A stretch of 64,000 bases of DNA from Tropicibacter sp. R16_0 (GTDB lineage: Bacteria; Pseudomonadota; Alphaproteobacteria; Rhodobacterales; Rhodobacteraceae). Shown here piece by piece: positions 25,907 to 35,234 of the stretch (position 1 is the stretch's first letter; each line of letters begins with the position of its first letter). Where the stretch lies: positions 186,001 through 250,000 of the forward strand of contig NZ_JAGHRE010000003.1 of NCBI RefSeq assembly GCF_017743935.1, in the 5' to 3' direction. The position numbers and the translations under genes are program-made. The notes below the pieces were generated by a model. The model ran no database searches and was not told where the DNA came from. It worked only from the letters and a program-made list of their open reading frames with translations.

Positions 25907-26410
25907 ATGAACCTGTGCCTAAAAGCGATCTGTATCAGCACCTTGGCAACAGTCGGAGCTGCGCAGGCAGCGCCCCACACCGAACGCAGCATACCACTGG
26001 ACTGGGCTTTGACAGCGGCCACCGCTGCCGAAGAGAAATGTAAAGAACTGGGTTTTGCCGTGACGGTCACCGTTGTCGATCAGCGCGCGCAGCCCCGTGT
26101 GCAATTGATGAAAGAAGGTGCGTTTCCTCACACAATCGAAACCAGCCGCCGCAAGGCCATGACAGCCGCATCGCGACGTGAAGCAACGGCCATCATCGAA
26201 GCCGAAAACGCGCATGAACCGAGCCTTGGCGCGGTGTTCAACGAGATCGGTTTGATCACCCTGTCCGGTGGAATTCCGATACTCTACGAAGGCGAAGTCA
26301 TTGGTGGCATCGGCATCGCCGGATCCCCAGGAGAAGACCAAACAGGTAAAGAGTTCGACGATATCTGTGCAGAAGCTGGGATTGCTGCAATCGCTGATGA
26401 ACTTGAATGA
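25907..26410 (+). CDS. Secreted GlcG/HbpS (heme-degrading-like) protein
   Basis: About 167 aa from the ATG at 25907. A signal peptide ends near GAAQAAP (residue 22). The rest is a GlcG/HbpS (PF03928) fold: LTAATAAEEKCKELGFAVTVTVVDQ, a central helix SRRKAMTAASRREAT, and the LSGGIPILYEGEVIGGIGIAG signature. HbpS binds and degrades heme and senses redox stress in streptomycetes; other members bind small ligands. It lies 47 bp after the PepSY-MRJP gene, in a locus with a ferric-reductase-like protein, so a heme/iron-redox role is reasonable inference. Confidence 0.88.
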   Translation: MNLCLKAICISTLATVGAAQAAPHTERSIPLDWALTAATAAEEKCKELGFAVTVTVVDQRAQPRVQLMKEGAFPHTIETSRRKAMTAASRREATAIIEAENAHEPSLGAVFNEIGLITLSGGIPILYEGEVIGGIGIAGSPGEDQTGKEFDDICAEAGIAAIADELE

Positions 26411-26652
26411 ATGATCGCAAGATGGTTGGGCTGATGGGTGCCAAGACGCGACTTATCCAGTAAGCACTCAAGCCCCTCTATTCTGTCAGTAAACTTTTCC
26501 GGCCAATTTTTTCCACATGCCCTGTAGCTTCGATCCGATTTCTTTATAACGGAGACGAGGCTACTCGCTGGAAAAGGAAATGGGCGCTGTCACACCAAGA
26601 GGATACGACCGAACGCCAGGGCAGCCGTGCTGTCGGTGCCGAAATCCGGGCG

Positions 26653-27207
26653 ATGCGACGGGCGCAGAACATGACGCTGCAAGACATGGCCGACGCAGCA
26701 GCCCTTTCGGTGGGCTTCCTCAGCCTGGTTGAGCGCGGGCAGAAGCAGCCGTCTTTGGACGCGCTGCAGCGTATCAGCAAGGCCTTGTCAGTCGAGATTG
26801 GTTGGCTTTTTCCTGCGTCACCCAGCGATGATCCCGTCGAAGATGCCTATGTGGTGCGCAAAGGGTTCCGGCGGCGGATCGACTATTCCCGGCTTGCGGG
26901 CACTGAATACCTGGGTGAGACGGACCATCTGTTGACGCCATCCGTCGACGGGCAATTGGTCATGACGATGATGCAGTTTTCGCCCGGTGGCCATTCCGGT
27001 GACAACCCTTTGTCGCATGAGGGCGAAGAGGCGGGGTACGTGCTGACAGGGCAGCTGACGCTTGAGGTGGACGGCAAGGTGTTCGTGCTTGAGAAAGGGG
27101 ACAGTTTCGGCTTTTCCGGTGACAAGCCGCATCGCTACCTCAACAACGGCGCCGAGGATCTGCAGATCATCCTGTGCAATACGCCTGTGATTATGCTGCA
27201 GCGGTGA
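26653..27207 (+). CDS. XRE-family HTH regulator with C-terminal cupin
   Basis: HTH (MTLQDMADAAALSVGFLSLVERGQKQPSL) followed by a cupin sensor (HEGEEAGYVLTGQLTLEVDG; GDSFGFSGDKPHRYLNN). Such proteins often regulate amine or betaine catabolism. The first ATG is at 26653, but the frame is open upstream to 26464 and the preceding codons (ERQGSRAVGAEIRA) look like the missing start of the HTH. A CTG at 26587 lies 9 nt after AAAAGG, a possible true start. It faces the Rieske gene convergently, so any control of the 27-33 kb operons would be at the distant divergent promoter. Confidence 0.88.
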   Translation: MRRAQNMTLQDMADAAALSVGFLSLVERGQKQPSLDALQRISKALSVEIGWLFPASPSDDPVEDAYVVRKGFRRRIDYSRLAGTEYLGETDHLLTPSVDGQLVMTMMQFSPGGHSGDNPLSHEGEEAGYVLTGQLTLEVDGKVFVLEKGDSFGFSGDKPHRYLNNGAEDLQIILCNTPVIMLQR

Positions 27208-27355
27208 AGGTCGTTGGACAATCGCCTCGTCTTCTTTGCTTCACAACACGAGACGCGACACGCCGGAGACGCCACCAGAGATCGCAGAGCTGCATCGGCC
27301 CAGAGGGGCGGGGGCGGGTACAATCCGGATTGCGACCTAGGCCCTTATCAGCCCA

Positions 27356-28567
27356 TCACCCCTGTTCCAGCATCATCTCGACGATTTTGCGCGCATAACT
27401 GAGTGTCGGGCCTTCCCAATGGGGCGAATAGCGGCCGCCGTCATAACCCGTACACCGTCGACCTTGCTGCATCCCCTTTAGGATCGAGATGTCCTCACGG
27501 TTCAGATCGTCCCACATCTGGATCACGTCCGCGCGTTCCTTGGCGTATTTTTTACCCGTCGCCGCCTCATCCCCGATCAAAAAGACATGCAACTCTTCGC
27601 GGCAGTGGTCGGGGGCGTCCGGGTAGGCGACCAGAACGGTGAACTGGTCGGGAAAGATCTCGACCGCGAAATGCGGCATGGTCAGGAACCACTGGCCTTG
27701 CATCCGATCCTCGTCGGACAGGCCCGGATAATGTGGCAGCCCTTCGCCACGACCCACCTGGATCTCGGGGAAGCGATAGCCATTGACGAATGTGTTGCCG
27801 CGCCACTCCCCTGACCAGCGCAGATCCATCGGCGCAAACTCCAGCAAGCGGGGATGCAGGGCAAAGACGTGATAGCCCTCCATGTAATTCTCATAGGCCA
27901 ACTTCCAGTTGGCCTCGATCTCGAAATCCAGCTTTCCGGCCCAACGGATCGCCGACAGGTCGTACCCTTTCAGCTGTTCGAGCACCGGCGCCATCCAGAC
28001 CTCCAGCGGGTCCGCGTCGCCCGAGATATTGACGAAGAGACAGCCGAAGAACTCTGCGACACGCACCGGGATCAGGTCCAGCTTTTCGCCGCCCCCGTCT
28101 TTGAAACTGTCCGCCTTGTTCGGCCCTTGAAAGTGCGGACGCGACCGCAGCTTGCCGTCCAGCCCATAGGCCCATTTGTGATAGGGGCAGGTCAGCGTCG
28201 CCTTCTTCTTGCAAGGTTCGGAGACAAGCTGCATCCCCCTATGGCGACAGACATTCTGAAATCCCCTGATTTCACCATCCCGCCCATGAACCAGCACGAT
28301 GGGCATGCCGCCGACCTCCAGCGGCTTCATGTCGCCGGGCTCGGGCAGTTCCGCCCGCGCGCCTGCAAACACCCAGGCACGACGAAAGATCAGCTCCTGT
28401 TCCAACTCGTGCCACTCCGGCGACCAATAGGCCGCATTGGGCAAGCCGCCAGCCTCCTCGATCGGGCGGAACACCTGCGCCAACCCCTCCGGGCCCAGAA
28501 TGCGTTTGATCCGTTCCTCCGTCGTCTCTGCAACGATGCTCCCGTCCATGGCGCCCTCTCGAATCAT
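27356..28567 (-). CDS. Rieske 2Fe-2S oxygenase alpha subunit 1 (betaine demethylase-like)
   Basis: About 403 aa from the ATG at 28567 (GGGAGAGG upstream; the ATG at 28549 is also possible). Rieske ligands C107-x-H109 and C127-x2-H130 (CRHRGM; CPYHKW). The mononuclear iron site shows NWKLAYENYMEGYHVFALH. This architecture covers aromatic ring hydroxylases and the N-demethylating enzymes of glycine betaine, stachydrine and carnitine. Its divergent neighbour is a DMGDH-like demethylase, so N-demethylation of a quaternary amine is the best guess. No reductase component is adjacent, so electrons must come from elsewhere. Confidence 0.9.
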   Translation of the reverse strand: MIREGAMDGSIVAETTEERIKRILGPEGLAQVFRPIEEAGGLPNAAYWSPEWHELEQELIFRRAWVFAGARAELPEPGDMKPLEVGGMPIVLVHGRDGEIRGFQNVCRHRGMQLVSEPCKKKATLTCPYHKWAYGLDGKLRSRPHFQGPNKADSFKDGGGEKLDLIPVRVAEFFGCLFVNISGDADPLEVWMAPVLEQLKGYDLSAIRWAGKLDFEIEANWKLAYENYMEGYHVFALHPRLLEFAPMDLRWSGEWRGNTFVNGYRFPEIQVGRGEGLPHYPGLSDEDRMQGQWFLTMPHFAVEIFPDQFTVLVAYPDAPDHCREELHVFLIGDEAATGKKYAKERADVIQMWDDLNREDISILKGMQQGRRCTGYDGGRYSPHWEGPTLSYARKIVEMMLEQG

Positions 28568-28659
28568 GGCCTCTCCCAAATATTATTCCAAAGGTAAAAA
28601 AAGCTATGCAAAATTTTTCTTTGCCCTGATAGTCGCCTCAGGACAGCGGAGAACAGATC
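28568..28659. promoter_or_regulatory. AT-rich divergent promoter region
   Basis: 92 bp between the divergent Rieske and DMGDH-like genes, markedly AT-rich (runs at 28592-28622). It must hold both promoters and probably the site of a regulator such as the XRE-cupin protein; I could not define a clean operator. Confidence 0.5.
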
Positions 28660-31071
28660 ATGGAATCAGCGCGCGTGGTTGTGATCGGCGGCGGGAACAT
28701 GGGCGCCTCGGTCCTGTATCATCTCGCCAAAGAGGGCTGGACGGATATCGTCTTGGTCGAAAAGGCCGAGCTGACATCAGGCGCGACATGGCACGCCGCG
28801 GGGTTGGTGAGCCGGATGACGCCTGGCCATGCGCTGGGCATCTGCCATGACTATGCGGTGGACCTGTACAAAACCATCGAAAGCGAGACCGAGCAGGGCG
28901 TCAGCTGGCACAATTGCGGTTCGCTGCGGGTTGGCGCGAGTGAGGATCACCGCGATTGGCTGATGCACACCCGCGACGCGGTGCTGGCACGCGGGCAGGA
29001 GTGTCATTGGCTCGCGCCCGCCGAGATCGCCGAGTTGAACCCGATCTATGATACGTCGCACATCATCGGCGGCATCTACACGCCAGACGATGGCCATGTG
29101 GATCCGTCCGGCACCTGCCAGGCCATGGCCAAGGGCGCCCGGATGCGAGGAGCGCGGGTGATGCGGCGCAACCGGGTGACAGATGTGCAGCAACTGCCCT
29201 CGGGCGAATGGAAGGTGACCACCGAACAGGGCGACATCCTGTGTGAACATGTGGTCAACGCAGGCGGCTATCACGCCCGTCAGATCGGAGCGTTCAGCGG
29301 CTTGGACCTGCCTATCGTGCCGATGCAGCACCACTATGTGGTGACGGATGCCGTGCCCGAGTTCGAAACCATGGGCCACGAAATCCCCGTCACCCGCGAC
29401 GATTATTTCACCGGTTACCTGCGCCGCGAGCAGGGCGGCGCGCTGATCGGGCTCTATGACACCCATGACGCGCTGGCAAAATGGCGCGAGGGCTGCCCCT
29501 GGGACAGCGAAAATGAGCTGTTTGAACCGGATTACGACCGGATCACGCCGTGGCTCGAGAAATGCTTTGAACGGTATCCGTCACTGATGGAGCTGGGCAT
29601 CAAACGCATCGTCAACGGCGCGATCACTTACACGCCCGACGGCCACCCGCTGGTTGGGCCCGCGCCTGGGCTGAGGAACTACTGGCTCGCCTGTGGCGCC
29701 ACGGTGGGCATCGCCTGGGGGCCGGGGTTGGGGCGGGCCTTGGCGCAGTGGATGGTGCATTGCACAGCCGACATCTCGATGCGCGGCTTCGATCCGCGCC
29801 GGTTCGGAGCTTGGGTGGACGAGGACCACGCCTATCAGCGCTGCCGCGAGAACTACATGACGCGCCTGTCGCTGCCCTATCCGCAGATCCAGTACGAGAC
29901 CTGCCGCGATGTGCGGATCTCGGGCGCGCATGACCGCACCAAGGCGCTCGGCGCAGTCTATGAGGATGCGGGCGGCTGGGAGCGTCCCCGCGTCTATGGC
30001 AAGGACTGGGGCGGTGTCGAACCCAAAGCCTGGCGGCGCGGCCCGTCCTGGGAGGCTGCGGTGAAAGAGGCGCAGGCGGTTCACGCGGGCGTGGGTCTTG
30101 GCGATTTCACCGCTTTTTCCAAGTTCGAGATCTCGGGACCTGAGGCCGAAGCTTATCTGAACCGCCTTTGCGCCAATCGGATGCCGCGTGCCATTGGCGG
30201 TACCTGTCTGACGCTGCTTCTGAATGAACAGGGCACGATAGAGGGCGAGGCCACCATCGCCCGCCTGGCCAAGGACCGGTTCTGGTTCGTGACCGGCGGC
30301 CCATCGGAACGCCGGGTCTGGGATTGGATCACCCTGCATCAGCGCGGGTCCGAGGATGTGACCGTGAAAAACCTGTCGGATGAGTGGGGCATTCTCACCA
30401 TCGCCGGTCCAAAGTCGCGCGCGGTGCTGGCCACCCAGACAGACGCACTGCTGGACAATGCAAATTTCGGCTGGCTCAAGGCGCGTGAGATCACCGTGGC
30501 AGGTATCCCCCTCATCGCCATGCGCATGTCCTTCTCGGGCGAACTGGCCTGGGAACTGCACGCCCCCAACGCCCAACTGGGCGAGTTGTGGGACGCGCTG
30601 TGGGAGGCAGGCCAGCCCCACGGGATGGTGCCCTTCGGTTCTAAGGCGTTGGAGATGATGCGCATGGAAAAGGCTTATCGCGGCGGTCATGAACTGGCCA
30701 ATGACGCCAGCCCCGTGCACACCGACCAGATGCGGTTCGTGAAACTCGACAAACCGTTCGTGGGCCGCGACGCCGTGGCCCGCCGGGCGGAAACCGGTGA
30801 AACCTCTGTAATCGCTTACTTCGACGTTGACGTGATCGATAGCGACGTGCTGGGCGGCGAGGCGGTCTACCTGAACGGCGAAAAGGTCGGTTCCATCTCC
30901 TCCGGCGGCTACGGCCCCAACACCGGCCGCAGCCTCGCCTTTGCTTTCCTCAGACCCGACGCCGCCAAGCCCGGCACAACGCTCGAAATCTCGCTCTTCG
31001 GCGACATGCGCCCTGCCACCGTCCTCGCCGAACCCGTGCTCGACCCGCAAAACGAAAGGCTGAAGGTATGA
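28660..31071 (+). CDS. DMGDH/sarcosine dehydrogenase-like FAD oxidoreductase with GcvT domain
   Basis: 803 aa, a typical length for the family. The N-terminal DAO fold begins VVVIGGGNMGASVLYHLA (GxGxxG at residues 10-15). The covalent-flavin motif SGATWHAAG has H45. The FAD_oxidored_C linker is followed by a GcvT aminomethyltransferase-like C-terminal half (from about residue 440: GDFTAFSKFEISGPEAEAYL; KPFVGRDAVARRAETGE). These enzymes oxidatively N-demethylate secondary or tertiary amines and pass the one-carbon unit to tetrahydrofolate. First gene of an operon; its stop overlaps the M24 start (ATGA). Substrate not determinable from sequence. Confidence 0.93.
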   Translation: MESARVVVIGGGNMGASVLYHLAKEGWTDIVLVEKAELTSGATWHAAGLVSRMTPGHALGICHDYAVDLYKTIESETEQGVSWHNCGSLRVGASEDHRDWLMHTRDAVLARGQECHWLAPAEIAELNPIYDTSHIIGGIYTPDDGHVDPSGTCQAMAKGARMRGARVMRRNRVTDVQQLPSGEWKVTTEQGDILCEHVVNAGGYHARQIGAFSGLDLPIVPMQHHYVVTDAVPEFETMGHEIPVTRDDYFTGYLRREQGGALIGLYDTHDALAKWREGCPWDSENELFEPDYDRITPWLEKCFERYPSLMELGIKRIVNGAITYTPDGHPLVGPAPGLRNYWLACGATVGIAWGPGLGRALAQWMVHCTADISMRGFDPRRFGAWVDEDHAYQRCRENYMTRLSLPYPQIQYETCRDVRISGAHDRTKALGAVYEDAGGWERPRVYGKDWGGVEPKAWRRGPSWEAAVKEAQAVHAGVGLGDFTAFSKFEISGPEAEAYLNRLCANRMPRAIGGTCLTLLLNEQGTIEGEATIARLAKDRFWFVTGGPSERRVWDWITLHQRGSEDVTVKNLSDEWGILTIAGPKSRAVLATQTDALLDNANFGWLKAREITVAGIPLIAMRMSFSGELAWELHAPNAQLGELWDALWEAGQPHGMVPFGSKALEMMRMEKAYRGGHELANDASPVHTDQMRFVKLDKPFVGRDAVARRAETGETSVIAYFDVDVIDSDVLGGEAVYLNGEKVGSISSGGYGPNTGRSLAFAFLRPDAAKPGTTLEISLFGDMRPATVLAEPVLDPQNERLKV

Positions 31072-32270
31072 ACACCCCAACCAGCTACACCAAAGCGACG
31101 CTGCCCGCGCCCGAGATCGACTGGGACAAGCTGAACAACTACCGCATGGGCCGAATTCGCGATGCGATGGCGGAACAGGAGGTGGAACTGGCCGTTATCA
31201 CCAACCCGCTGACCATGCGCTATGCGGTGAACTACCATGAATACATGCAGTTCCAGGCGCGCATCCCGCTGATGATGCTGATGATCTTTGCCGATGGTCC
31301 GGTGGTCTTCAGCGGGGCGTTCATCAAGGACCTGGACCATGTGACCGAGTATATCCCGATGTTCGGTCTGGCTCCGTTCCTTGCGGGGTTTGACCAGACG
31401 GAAAATACCCGCAAGTTCGTCGATTTCGTCAAAGGCCGACTGGCAGGCAAAGCCCGCTGCCGCGTGGCGCTGGACCGGCTGGACGCCTCGGCCGTGCAAG
31501 GGTTGATGCAGGCCGGGTTCGAGGTCGTGGACGCCCCCGGCTTTCTCGAAAAGGCCCGCTCGATCAAATCCGCAGAAGAAGTCTCGCTCTGCCGTTATGC
31601 CATCGACGTGGCCCAGCTGGGCATCTCAGAGATGCACGAGGCGTTCCAGCCCGGCATCTCGGAGAATGAGCTGTGGAGCATCCTGAGCCAGATCAACATC
31701 GCCCATGGCGGGTTGTGGTCTGAGGCGCGGATGCTGGCGTCCGGCCCGCGCACCAATCCCTGGCTGCAGGAGGCCGGAGAGCGGCGCGTGCAACAGGGTG
31801 AATTGCTCGGCTTTGACACCGATATGGTCGGGCCGTTCGGCTACATGTCCGACATCTCGCGCACCTGGTACTGCGGCGAGGGCAAGGCGCCGGACGAATT
31901 CCGCGACCTTTACAAACGCGCGCTGGATGAGATTGAACACAACAAGGCCAATGTGCGCCCTGGCGTGTCGTTCAAGGAACTCGTCGACAAAAGCTTCCGC
32001 CACCCCGAAGAGTTCGTTGCCCACCGTTATCCCTGCATCATGCATGGCGTCGGCATGTGCGATGAATACCCATACGTTCCTTATCCCCAGGATTGGGACG
32101 CCATCGGCTATGACGGGATCATCGAGGAAAACATGATGATCTGCGTCGAAGGCTATGTGGGGTCCGATCGTGGCGGCAGCGGGGTCAAGATCGAACACCA
32201 ATTTCTGGTGACGGCCGATGGCCTCGAACAGCTTGACGATTATCCCTACGACGAAAACCTGCTGCGCTGA
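31068..32270 (+). CDS. M24 (creatinase/prolidase-fold) metallohydrolase
   Basis: 400 aa. A creatinase-type N-domain is followed by a pita-bread domain: FDTDMVGPFGYMSDISRTW (Asp ligands), MHGVGMCDEYPYVPYP (His ligand) and ICVEGYVGSDRGGSGVKIEHQFLV (Glu ligands). HGVGM-C-DE resembles the DddP-like branch more than classic prolidases, but the N-domain lacks the NMxxWxxHNP segment seen in the paralogue at 36394. Starts inside the DMGDH stop and precedes the enolase-superfamily gene. A role in cleaving a C-N bond of the demethylated product is possible (inference). Confidence 0.9.
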   Translation: MNTPTSYTKATLPAPEIDWDKLNNYRMGRIRDAMAEQEVELAVITNPLTMRYAVNYHEYMQFQARIPLMMLMIFADGPVVFSGAFIKDLDHVTEYIPMFGLAPFLAGFDQTENTRKFVDFVKGRLAGKARCRVALDRLDASAVQGLMQAGFEVVDAPGFLEKARSIKSAEEVSLCRYAIDVAQLGISEMHEAFQPGISENELWSILSQINIAHGGLWSEARMLASGPRTNPWLQEAGERRVQQGELLGFDTDMVGPFGYMSDISRTWYCGEGKAPDEFRDLYKRALDEIEHNKANVRPGVSFKELVDKSFRHPEEFVAHRYPCIMHGVGMCDEYPYVPYPQDWDAIGYDGIIEENMMICVEGYVGSDRGGSGVKIEHQFLVTADGLEQLDDYPYDENLLR

Positions 32271-32294
32271 GGCGGCTCAATTCAGGGTTCTCCG

Positions 32295-33365
32295 ATGAAG
32301 ATCACCCGCGTCGAGACCTTTCCGCTGGAACCCCGGTTCAAGGGCGACGGCTATGCCATGTCGATGGGACGCCAGACCGTTCTCTATCACCGGCTGCTGA
32401 GGTTGACGGCGGATGACGGCACGGTGGGGATCGGTGAATTTGTCCGCCCGCCCACATGGAGTGTGGCCGAGATCGAAGCCATCGAAGACGATTGCCTGCC
32501 CGCGTTGCAGGGCCTCGATCTGGCTGATCTCCCGGCGCTTCTTGCAAAATGGCGCGAGGGGGAAAAGCGTTTGCAATATGTGGTTGCCGGGATCGACCTG
32601 GCGATGCTCGACATGATGGGCCGCGCGCTTGGCTTGCCGGTGTCCAGCTTGTTGGGCGGGGCCCGGGCAAGGGATTGTCCGGAATACCTGTCGCTGTCCT
32701 GCGAGGCGCCCGAGGTCATGGCCGATATCGTGCGCGCCCAAAACCAGAGCTTTGATGTGGTGCAAGCCAAGCTGGGCTCTGACACGCTCGACAATGATCT
32801 CGACCGGGTGCGCGCGGTGCTGGAGGCGATGCGCCCCGATCAGATGCTGTTGGCCGATTTCAACGGTGCGCTGGCGCCTGATGACGCCATCCGCGCCTTG
32901 CCTGAAATCGACGACGCACGCGTGATGTGGGAAGAGCCTTGTGACGACTATGATGACGGATTGGTGGTGGCGCGTGGCATCAAGGCGCCGGTGATGCTGG
33001 ATCAATGCCTCAGGGATCTGCCGACCTATATGCGCGCCATTCAGGATCGCGCGGCGGCGGCGCTGGTGATCAAATCCGACAGCATCGGCGGGCTTAGCGT
33101 TGGACGCACTGTGCGTGATGCCTGTGCGGCCGCGGGGATCAGGGTGCGCATCGATGGTTGGTGGGCCGGTCAGGTGGCCGGTGCCGGGGCGCTGCACCTG
33201 GCAATCGGCGCCCCGCCTGAGATGCTGATTTCGTCGATTGATCTGACCGATCCGATCGATACGGATCGTGCGATGATCTCGCGCCCTGAGCCTGGTCGTG
33301 TTTGTGCAGCACCCGGACCAGGGCTGGGGATCATCCCTAAGGATCTGTTTCCAGCTGGCCAATAG
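32295..33365 (+). CDS. Enolase-superfamily (MR/MLE) enzyme, betaine racemase/epimerase-like
   Basis: 356 aa. N-terminal capping domain (1-125) and TIM barrel. Putative metal ligands: D188 (LLADFNGA), the WEEP Glu (E213/E214) and D236 (MLDQCL). Acid/base lysines: K159 in VVQAKLG and K260 in LVIKSDSIGG; the first Lys of the usual KxK is Q157. Paired Lys on strands 2 and 6 is the MLE-subgroup arrangement used for 1,1-proton transfer, as in proline betaine epimerases. Being third in the operon with demethylases supports a stereo-inversion step in betaine catabolism (inference). Confidence 0.85.
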   Translation: MKITRVETFPLEPRFKGDGYAMSMGRQTVLYHRLLRLTADDGTVGIGEFVRPPTWSVAEIEAIEDDCLPALQGLDLADLPALLAKWREGEKRLQYVVAGIDLAMLDMMGRALGLPVSSLLGGARARDCPEYLSLSCEAPEVMADIVRAQNQSFDVVQAKLGSDTLDNDLDRVRAVLEAMRPDQMLLADFNGALAPDDAIRALPEIDDARVMWEEPCDDYDDGLVVARGIKAPVMLDQCLRDLPTYMRAIQDRAAAALVIKSDSIGGLSVGRTVRDACAAAGIRVRIDGWWAGQVAGAGALHLAIGAPPEMLISSIDLTDPIDTDRAMISRPEPGRVCAAPGPGLGIIPKDLFPAGQ

Positions 33366-33554
33366 CTGACCAGACACGGTCCATCTGCCGCGCGAAATCA
33401 ATGCAGCCTCAGCGCCCTGATCAAGAACACACAATAAAACATACCGGATCGCAAGGGAGAGGCTTGAGGGTTGCAACCGGCGCTAGTCGGCGGATGTTTT
33501 CCTGGAAATTTTTGGGATCGGGAGGCAACGAAAGATGCCTCCCGAAAGTGACGT

Positions 33555-35129
33555 CTATTGTGACATCCCGCCTTCGGTCGAAATCTGCTCTTCGACATGG
33601 GTCTGATTGGTTATGTCCGATCCCCGCGGAGGATAGTCCTTGAAGGTGGACAGGTGGTTTTGGACGATCTTGGCGGCAGGACCAAAGGCCCACATCTTGT
33701 TGCCCATCCACCGGGTGTACATCCCCGATTCCTCGGCCGTTTTTTCATAGGGATCGCGGCGCAGGTTGAACAGCAGGGGGGCGTTCAGTTCCTCTTTTGG
33801 ACCTGCCCAACCCTGGGTTTGGATCGTGAAATGCGCTTTCCAGTCACCGTGACGCACGGCTTGCAGGTCCGGACCTTCGTAGTAGATGATCTGATCCCGC
33901 TTGCTTTCGCTGTTGCCGGTCAGGAAAGACAGCTGATTGTACCCATCCAGATGCACTTGATAGCCTTCATAGCCCTCGAGCAAGGATGCGGTCAGATCGT
34001 CGGGCCCTCCGGCGGCGGCAACAAGGGTGGGCATCCAGTCAAGACCGGCGAAGATCCCGTTGCTGACGGTCCCGGCTGGGACCTTGCCGGGCCAGCGAAT
34101 GATGGCAGGAACGCGAAAGCCACCTTCCCATGTGGTGCCTTTCTCGCCATGGAACGGCGTGGTTCCACCATCGGGCCAGGTCATGGTTTCGGGGCCGTTG
34201 TCTGACGTAAAGACAACAATCGTGTTGTCCGAGACGCCCAATTCGTCCAGCCGCGCCATGACTTTGCCTACGTTGTCGTCAAGCTCTTTCATCACGACAT
34301 CCTGCAAGCCGCGCCCGTCGCCCAGCATGGCCTCGTATTCGGGGCTCAGATGGGTCCAGACATGCGCCCGCGCCGGTGCCATCCAGACAAAGAACGGCGT
34401 GTCGCTGTCGACTGCGCGGTTGATGAAATCCAGCGTGTGGGCCGTCACCTCGTCATCCAGCGTCTTTTGCCGCTCGGGCGGGGCGGGGCCATCGTCAATA
34501 ATGTGTTGTTTGCCAACCAAACCCCAGCGTGGATCGACGGTTTCGTCTACTGTATCCGTCGCATAAGCGTGGATGATGTTCCGGGGCCCAAAGGTGTCGT
34601 TGAATTTCTGATCTTTCGGCCAGTCCGGATCGGATGTGTATTCCATTGCGTTCAGGTGATAGAGCCAGCCCCAATACTCATCAAAGCCCTTCACCGTGGG
34701 CAGGAACTTGTTCATATCCCCCAAATGGTTCTTGCCAAATTGTCCGGTCGTATAGCCCAGTGATTTCAGCATGTTGGCCAAGGTGGGATCATCCTCGCTC
34801 AGGCCTTTCTCAGGGTCTCCGGGCAGGCCCACGGTGTGCATTCCGGTACGAACCGGAAATTGCCCGGTGATGAACGCCGACCGCCCTGCGGTGCAGCTTG
34901 GTTGCGCGTAGTAATCCGTCAGGCGCATGCCGTCCGCAGCAAGCTGATCCAGGTTGGGGGTTTTGATGCTTTTCACACCCTGATGATAGCTGCCAAGACT
35001 GGCCCAGCCGACATCGTCGGCCATGATGACTAGTATGTTTGGTTGGTCGGTTTCGGCCAAAACCGGCAGGGCACATACCGAAGCTGTGGCCAGCGTGGCG
35101 GAAACCGCAATGGATCGAAGCAGGAACAT
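33555..35129 (-). CDS. Secreted type I sulfatase (arylsulfatase)
   Basis: 524 aa from the ATG at 35129, preceded by AGAGGT. Signal peptide ends LPVLAE (about residue 24). Sulfatase core: NILVIMADDVGW (metal-binding Asp pair), the formylglycine motif CTAGR with C79, and FTSDNGPETM. The Cys-x-Ala-x-Arg form needs a formylglycine-generating enzyme, not seen nearby. It would hydrolyse sulfate esters in the periplasm; the substrate is unclear. Choline sulfate, polysaccharide sulfates and aryl sulfates are all possible. Divergent from LysR at 35284. Confidence 0.92.
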   Translation of the reverse strand: MFLLRSIAVSATLATASVCALPVLAETDQPNILVIMADDVGWASLGSYHQGVKSIKTPNLDQLAADGMRLTDYYAQPSCTAGRSAFITGQFPVRTGMHTVGLPGDPEKGLSEDDPTLANMLKSLGYTTGQFGKNHLGDMNKFLPTVKGFDEYWGWLYHLNAMEYTSDPDWPKDQKFNDTFGPRNIIHAYATDTVDETVDPRWGLVGKQHIIDDGPAPPERQKTLDDEVTAHTLDFINRAVDSDTPFFVWMAPARAHVWTHLSPEYEAMLGDGRGLQDVVMKELDDNVGKVMARLDELGVSDNTIVVFTSDNGPETMTWPDGGTTPFHGEKGTTWEGGFRVPAIIRWPGKVPAGTVSNGIFAGLDWMPTLVAAAGGPDDLTASLLEGYEGYQVHLDGYNQLSFLTGNSESKRDQIIYYEGPDLQAVRHGDWKAHFTIQTQGWAGPKEELNAPLLFNLRRDPYEKTAEESGMYTRWMGNKMWAFGPAAKIVQNHLSTFKDYPPRGSDITNQTHVEEQISTEGGMSQ

Positions 35130-35234
35130 TTTTACCTCTGTAGACGAATGAAAACGATATCGATGTGGGAATACCGACGGGTCCATCAGGGATAGCGATT
35201 GAGACTTTCGTGTCGCAACAGTGCTTTACCAGGA

